Shown in pieces: positions 60,539 to 64,000 of a DNA stretch of 64,000 nucleotides. Position 1 is the stretch's first letter, and each line of letters starts with the position of its first letter. Below the pieces are notes generated by a model, which saw nothing but the letters and a program-made list of their open reading frames with translations, made no database searches and was not told the origin of the DNA. Source of the stretch: Streptomyces atratus. GTDB lineage: Bacteria > Actinomycetota > Actinomycetes > Streptomycetales > Streptomycetaceae. Location of the stretch: contig NZ_FPJO01000020.1 in NCBI RefSeq assembly GCF_900119365.1, positions 93,315 through 157,314 on the forward strand, written 5' to 3'. A program made the position numbers and the translations under genes.

Positions 60539-60808
60539 TTCACCGCGACCAAGGCCACGCCCGGGCTCCAGCTGAGCTGCCGGTACGGGTACCTGTGCAT
60601 GGATGTCCGGGGCACGGTCTTCAACTACTACACCTGTGGCTTGTGGACCGTTTCCAACTGGTGGGGCACCGGCCCGTGGATCAACAACCAGACCAAGGGG
60701 ACGGTCGCCCGGTTCTACAGGCAGTCGGGCAACGAGCTGTGGCGTTCGACCGCATACAGCTCCGGCACGGCGGACTGGGCTCCGGTGTATTCACTGCGCC
60801 CCTGCTGA
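60539..60808 (+). pseudogene. C-terminal remnant of a peptidase inhibitor I36-like protein
   Basis: The frame reads LSCRYGYLCMDVRGTVFNYYTC and continues GLWTVSNWWGTGPWINNQTKGT to VYSLRPC. This is the Cys- and Trp-rich core of secreted I36-like inhibitor domains. No signal peptide or start with a ribosome-binding site precedes it, and the upstream frame is poor. It is probably a truncated gene. The start is uncertain. Confidence 0.55.
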
Positions 60809-60860
60809 CCAGGACCGAGGGAGCGAAGCGGGTGCCGTCCACGTAGCGGCCGTACCCGTC

Positions 60861-61024
60861 GACAGACAGGCCGGGGCGTCACCGATCACCACGGTGGCGC
60901 CCCGAGCCATGCACTGCCACCGGGCTCGTGTGCCCCGGAGCAGACAGACAGGGCGGGGCGTCGCCGATCACCACGGTGGCGCCCTGAGCCGCGTACTGCC
61001 TTCGGGCTTGTTCGCCCCGGAGCG
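60861..61024. repeat. 82-bp imperfect tandem duplication in noncoding DNA
   Basis: Units at 60861-60942 and 60943-61024 share GACAGACAGG, then a block around GATCACCACGGTGGCGCC and a common end CCCCGGAGC, with roughly ten to fifteen differences by eye. The 300 bases between 60809 and 61108 hold no supported gene. The CCACGGTGG core can form a small hairpin in each unit. Confidence 0.75.
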
Positions 61025-61108
61025 CGGCCCGACTTTCACTGCCGCTCCGGCCGAACCCGGAGATGCGCCGGGTGCCCCGGCAGCACTCCCAGCAGGCGGC
61101 ACCCGCCC

Positions 61109-61543
61109 CTACGCCTTCGCCGCGCACTCGGCCCAGAGCAGCTTCCCGCCCTGCCCCGGCAGCCCTCCCCGCATCGGGTACGCGCCCCAGGACTCCGCGT
61201 AGAGCGTGACGAGGTACAGCCCGCGCCCGCGTTCGGCCAGTTCTTCCGGTGTCTGGGCGCCCCATCGGAACGGGGCGGGGATGTGCGGATCGGTGTCCCA
61301 GACGCTCAGCCGGATGCGGCTGCGCCCGGCGTCGCGCAGGCGCAGGGAGTACGGCCCCGAGGAGTACAGGTAGGCGTTGGTGACCAGCTCACTGGCCAAC
61401 AGCTCGGCCACTTCGGTGAGTTCGGGCATGCCGTGCACGCGCAGGACGTTGCGGAGGGTGGCGCGGGCGACGCCGGGGGCGCGGGGATCCTGCGGGAGTT
61501 GGAGGGTGTATGTCCAGGGCGGGGATACCGTGGAACCGACCAT
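61109..61543 (-). CDS. Anti-sigma-like HATPase of a second WhiJ-like module
   Basis: This 144-aa product has HATPase_c_2 signatures ASELVTNAYLYS (N-box), SVWDTDPHIPA and RGRGLYLVTLYAESW. It is divergent from the XRE gene at 61753. The intergenic region has a GGCAAA/TTTGCC dyad. As in the first WhiJ-like locus, the target of this anti-sigma-like ATPase is unknown. Confidence 0.87.
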   Translation of the reverse strand: MVGSTVSPPWTYTLQLPQDPRAPGVARATLRNVLRVHGMPELTEVAELLASELVTNAYLYSSGPYSLRLRDAGRSRIRLSVWDTDPHIPAPFRWGAQTPEELAERGRGLYLVTLYAESWGAYPMRGGLPGQGGKLLWAECAAKA

Positions 61544-61661
61544 GGAAGTCTCCGTTCACGGGAGGAAGTTGGAACGCGGATTTCCGGTTGCCCAGTGACG
61601 AGGCCGCTCCGTCGAGCGGGGTACTTCCGGGCGGGTGGCCTGAGACCGAGACTAGACTCAC

Positions 61662-61678
61662 GGCAAAGAGGTTTTGCC
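61662..61678. promoter_or_regulatory. Dyad between divergent ATPase and XRE genes
   Basis: Perfect 6-base arms GGCAAA (61662-61667) and TTTGCC (61673-61678) have a 5-base centre. A related GGGCAAA...TTTTTGC arrangement lies upstream of the first WhiJ-like gene (23376-23396). It is a possible operator. Confidence 0.45.
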
Positions 61679-61752
61679 TAATCGCGAGAAAATGTAGGCC
61701 GATTCCCTCATGTGAGTGACAGCCCGACCAGCCCCACATCAGGAGGAGTTCG

Positions 61753-62604
61753 ATGGCAGCGAGGCCAGCGCTCACGGCCCGTCGCAGTCGTCTTGGAGCT
61801 GAGCTCCGCAAGCTCAGGGAGCAGGCGGGGATGACCGCGACCGAGGCTGCGAAGCGGGTGGGAACCAGCTCAGGACAGTTGAGCAACGTGGAGTCCGCCC
61901 GTTTCGGTGTGAGCCCCGAACGGGTGCGTGCCATGGCGCGCGTCTACGCCTGTTCCGACGACGCGTACGTCAACGCGCTGGCCGCCATGGCGATCGAGCG
62001 GTCATCCGGCTGGTGGGAGCAGTACCGGGGCATCCTCCCGACAGGGCTGCTGGACCTGGCAGAGTTCGAACACCACGCGGTCGCCCTGCGAACCGCCTAC
62101 ACCTGCCACATTCCAGGGCTGCTCCAGACCCCGGATCACGCACGCGCCGTGTTCGGCCAGGTCGTACCGCAACTGACGCCGCCAGAGATCGAGCACCGCG
62201 TCTCCCACCGCATCAAGCGCCAGGACGTCATCTACCGGGCATCTCCGGTCACATACTCGGCCGTCATACACGAGGCGGCTCTCCGAATGAAGTTCGGCGG
62301 ACGCGACGCAGCACGCAAGCAGCTGGAGCACATCCTGTCGATGAGCAGCCAGTCGCACATCACCGTCTCCGTGATCCCGTTCGACGCCGGCGCCTACCCA
62401 GGATCCGGACAATCGGTCGCGTACGGGCTTGGCCCGGCTCCTCAGCTGGACACGGTGCATCTCGACCAGTCCCACGGGCCGGTGTTGCTGGACGCCGAGC
62501 ATCAGCTGCTGAAGTACCGCACGCTCCTCGACCGGATGGAAGCCGTCGCGCTCACCCCGAAGAAATCGCAGAACTTCATCCGCCGTATCGCACAGGAACT
62601 GTGA
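61753..62604 (+). CDS. XRE/DUF5753 regulator (WhiJ-like), second copy
   Basis: This 283-aa product is paralogous to the gene at 22465 and of the same length. It has a helix-turn-helix (LGAELRKLREQAGMTATEAAKRVGT) and DUF5753 (IPGLLQTPDHARAVF, HEAALRMKFGG, VSVIPFDAGAYPGSG). GGAGG precedes the ATG. Two DUF397 genes follow. Its probable roles are developmental control or control of nearby accessory genes. Confidence 0.93.
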   Translation: MAARPALTARRSRLGAELRKLREQAGMTATEAAKRVGTSSGQLSNVESARFGVSPERVRAMARVYACSDDAYVNALAAMAIERSSGWWEQYRGILPTGLLDLAEFEHHAVALRTAYTCHIPGLLQTPDHARAVFGQVVPQLTPPEIEHRVSHRIKRQDVIYRASPVTYSAVIHEAALRMKFGGRDAARKQLEHILSMSSQSHITVSVIPFDAGAYPGSGQSVAYGLGPAPQLDTVHLDQSHGPVLLDAEHQLLKYRTLLDRMEAVALTPKKSQNFIRRIAQEL

Positions 62605-62616
62605 AAGGACGCCGCC

Positions 62617-62808
62617 GTGCCCACATCCCCCTGGCAGAAGTCGTCGTACTGCGGGGAAGGAGATGCGTGTATACACATATCCGCCTCGCCCGCGCGCACC
62701 GTTCGCCTCACCGAATCCGGCGACCGCGCCGGAGCCGTACTCCACACCACCCCCACCGCCTGGGCCGCCCTCGTACGCACCATCAAGGAGGACCGCACCC
62801 GTGACTGA
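62617..62808 (+). CDS. DUF397 protein 1
   Basis: This 63-aa protein starts MPTSPWQKSSYCGEGDACIHI, then TWAALVRTIKEDRTRD-like C-terminus (DUF397). GTG 62617 has AAAGGA upstream. It is a short variant in which NCLE is replaced by ACIHI. It overlaps the next DUF397 gene by 8 bases. Confidence 0.85.
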   Translation: MPTSPWQKSSYCGEGDACIHISASPARTVRLTESGDRAGAVLHTTPTAWAALVRTIKEDRTRD

Positions 62809-63034
62809 CGCCCCCGGCATCCCCGCCGACCTGACCTGGGTCCGCGCCGCCCCCGAAGGCTCGGAGGGCCCCGGACCCTGGATCGAGATCGCCTTCGGTC
62901 CGGACGAACTCGTCTACCTCCGCGAGACCGGCGACCCCACCAACATCGTCACGACCACCCGGACGAAATGGGTGGCCTTCACCAAGGGCGTCATGGCAGG
63001 CGAGTTCGACCACTTCGCCGAGCCCGCCGACTAG
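62801..63034 (+). CDS. DUF397 protein 2
   Basis: This 77-aa protein starts MTDAPGIPADLTWVRAAPEGSEG. It has the DUF397 C-terminal signature TTRTKWVAFTKGVMAGEFDHF but a longer N-terminus without Cys. AAGGAGG precedes the GTG. It is the second partner of the XRE regulator. Confidence 0.85.
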   Translation: MTDAPGIPADLTWVRAAPEGSEGPGPWIEIAFGPDELVYLRETGDPTNIVTTTRTKWVAFTKGVMAGEFDHFAEPAD

Positions 63035-63365
63035 CGCCGGGGCCTCTCGGCCGAGGAGAAGAACCGGCGTCCGCCCAGGCGCGGGCGAACCGTTCGCGCG
63101 CGGGCGGGCGGCGGAAGACTCCGCATACGTCCATAGCTGCAAACACCTCTCCCGACACTGGCAAGGCTGCGATCAGTACGCATCACCAAGTCATGAGTGA
63201 GCCAGTGTTGGCCAATTGCCGATTTGCTGATTGCGCCAGCGACGCCCGGGTTGACAGGGATGATCAAGCGAACAACCGTTCGCCCCGTCCATGGTCAGCT
63301 GCATGTGTCGTTGGAGCGGGTCATCAACCGGTTTCAGCAGGGCGCAACAAAGAGGGGGCCTCCCC
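63035..63365. other. Intergenic region ahead of an ESX-type locus
   Basis: No gene was seen in 331 bases. It contains TTGACA at 63251-63256 as a candidate -35 for the downstream genes, with only a weak -10 (AACCGT, 63274-63279). An AT-richer patch lies around 63205-63240. Confidence 0.45.
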
Positions 63366-63791
63366 ATGGTGGGGTGGGACATCAGGCCGCAGGGTGTGCA
63401 GGGTCAGTTGAGGGTTGTCGGTGGGCATGCCGGCGATCTGGAGAAGGCTCTGACGGCGTTGATGGCGACGGTGTCGGAGGCGGCGCAGGCGGCGGGTACG
63501 GCGGTGCCGGGTGCGCAGGCGGTCACGCATCTGCAGGGGCCGGTGGCTCCGGGTCAGGCGCCGTTGTCCCGTCAGGCGATGGGGCCGGTGGCCGCGGCGC
63601 TGGGTGAGTATCTGGGCGTGCGCAAGAAGGACCTCAAGGCGGCGGCGGAGCGGATCGAGGCGTCCGTGCTGGGGGCGGTCGAGGCGACCAACGCGTACTG
63701 CGAGGGTGATCTGGAGACGGCCAGGCACGCGCAGGACGCGGCGAAGGCCGTGCGTCTGGACGTCCTCAAAGGCATGCAGGGGCACCGGTGA
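63366..63791 (+). CDS. ESX/WXG-like small protein (resembles DUF6507)
   Basis: This 141-aa helical product starts MVGWDIRPQGVQGQLRVVGGHAGDLEKAL. The pattern of a Trp/Ile start and long helices is that of small ESX-type partners encoded ahead of polymorphic toxins in Streptomyces. GAGGGGG lies upstream of the ATG. Its stop overlaps the next gene start by 4 bases. Confidence 0.72.
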   Translation: MVGWDIRPQGVQGQLRVVGGHAGDLEKALTALMATVSEAAQAAGTAVPGAQAVTHLQGPVAPGQAPLSRQAMGPVAAALGEYLGVRKKDLKAAAERIEASVLGAVEATNAYCEGDLETARHAQDAAKAVRLDVLKGMQGHR

Positions 63792-64000
63792 GTGACACCG
63801 AGCCGGTCGACCCGGTGGGGATACCGGTCTTCACCGGTGACCTGGCCCTGCTCGACACGAAGGTGACGGCTCTGTCGGGCCACGGGGCCGCGATCGCGAC
63901 GGCTGCCGGTGATGTGCACAGCAGCTTCGGCGGGCTGAGCGCCTTCTACAAGGCTCCCGAGGCGGAGCAGTTGTTCGCGACGACCGCCCCGGTCGCGGCG
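63788..64000 (+). CDS. N-terminus of an ESX-type polymorphic toxin, cut by window edge
   Basis: From GTG 63788 the frame runs off the right edge after 71 codons: MSDTEPVDPVGIPVFTGDLALLD then SSFGGLSAFYKAPEAEQLFATTAPV. This matches the conserved N-terminal trafficking region of large Streptomyces proteins exported by ESX-type secretion, whose C-termini carry variable toxins. The toxin domain and any immunity gene lie outside the window. Confidence 0.72.
   Translation, partial: MSDTEPVDPVGIPVFTGDLALLDTKVTALSGHGAAIATAAGDVHSSFGGLSAFYKAPEAEQLFATTAPVAA

Overview
This is a high-GC window with strong third-position GC bias, GTG/TTG starts and dense divergent and overlapping genes. It is typical Streptomyces core chromosome. 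The gene order (rsiG, dtd, a Nur-type Fur protein, cysA/sseA, glnR, LacI, HtrA-like protease and two-component system, mshD, ppk-CHAD-Nudix, pstSCAB, pit, csoR) matches from memory the S. coelicolor interval around SCO4130-SCO4185. That assignment is recall, not a database search.

Layout. 1-7.5 kb: end of an L-asparaginase, the c-di-GMP-binding anti-sigma factor RsiG, D-aminoacyl-tRNA deacylase, a YgfZ protein, the nickel regulator Nur, a nitrobindin-like protein, small proteins, and a sulfurtransferase/DUF1416 pair behind a Cys-containing leader peptide. 7.5-16.7 kb: membrane and sulfur-carrier genes, a hydrolase, GlnR, a LacI regulator, and a trypsin-like protease with its two-component system. 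16.7-20.5 kb: accessory island with a PIN/HTH toxin-antitoxin pair, a chimeric pseudogene containing an exact 317-bp copy of the histidine kinase ATPase domain, and an AT-richer, translationally coupled three-gene module (small protein, membrane protein, solute-binding lipoprotein). 20.6-24 kb: PI-PLC and a WhiJ-like XRE/DUF397/ATPase locus. 24-42 kb: 5'-nucleotidase, mycothiol synthase, GntR-ABC operon, and a large phosphate block (ppk, pst, pit) with a PHO box, then csoR with its operator. 42-53 kb: an FAD oxidase, PAP2 phosphatase, a cell-wall hydrolase, and two paralogous DUF1023 hydrolase-lipoprotein cassettes, one with a WXG-like partner. 54-60.8 kb: FHA protein and Ser/Thr kinase, then four secreted proteins (ricin lectin, LGFP-repeat protein, Ag85-fold esterase, DUF4185 protein). 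61-64 kb: a second WhiJ-like module and the start of an ESX-type polymorphic-toxin locus cut by the window edge.

How the genes work together. The phosphate genes form a PhoP-type regulon with polyphosphate synthesis, high-affinity and low-affinity uptake. Nitrogen (GlnR), sulfur (leader peptide-cysA), copper (CsoR) and nickel (Nur) control sit close by. Several genes begin exactly 6-7 bases after a TANNNT -10 hexamer, so leaderless transcription seems common here. The accessory parts carry the most novel signals. These are the coupled module with two matching Asn/Gly/Gln motifs, the duplicated DUF1023 cassettes with exchanged N-terminal delivery modules, and the secreted set that could act on mycolata-type cell envelopes. 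All family assignments are by reading motifs, with no searches run.
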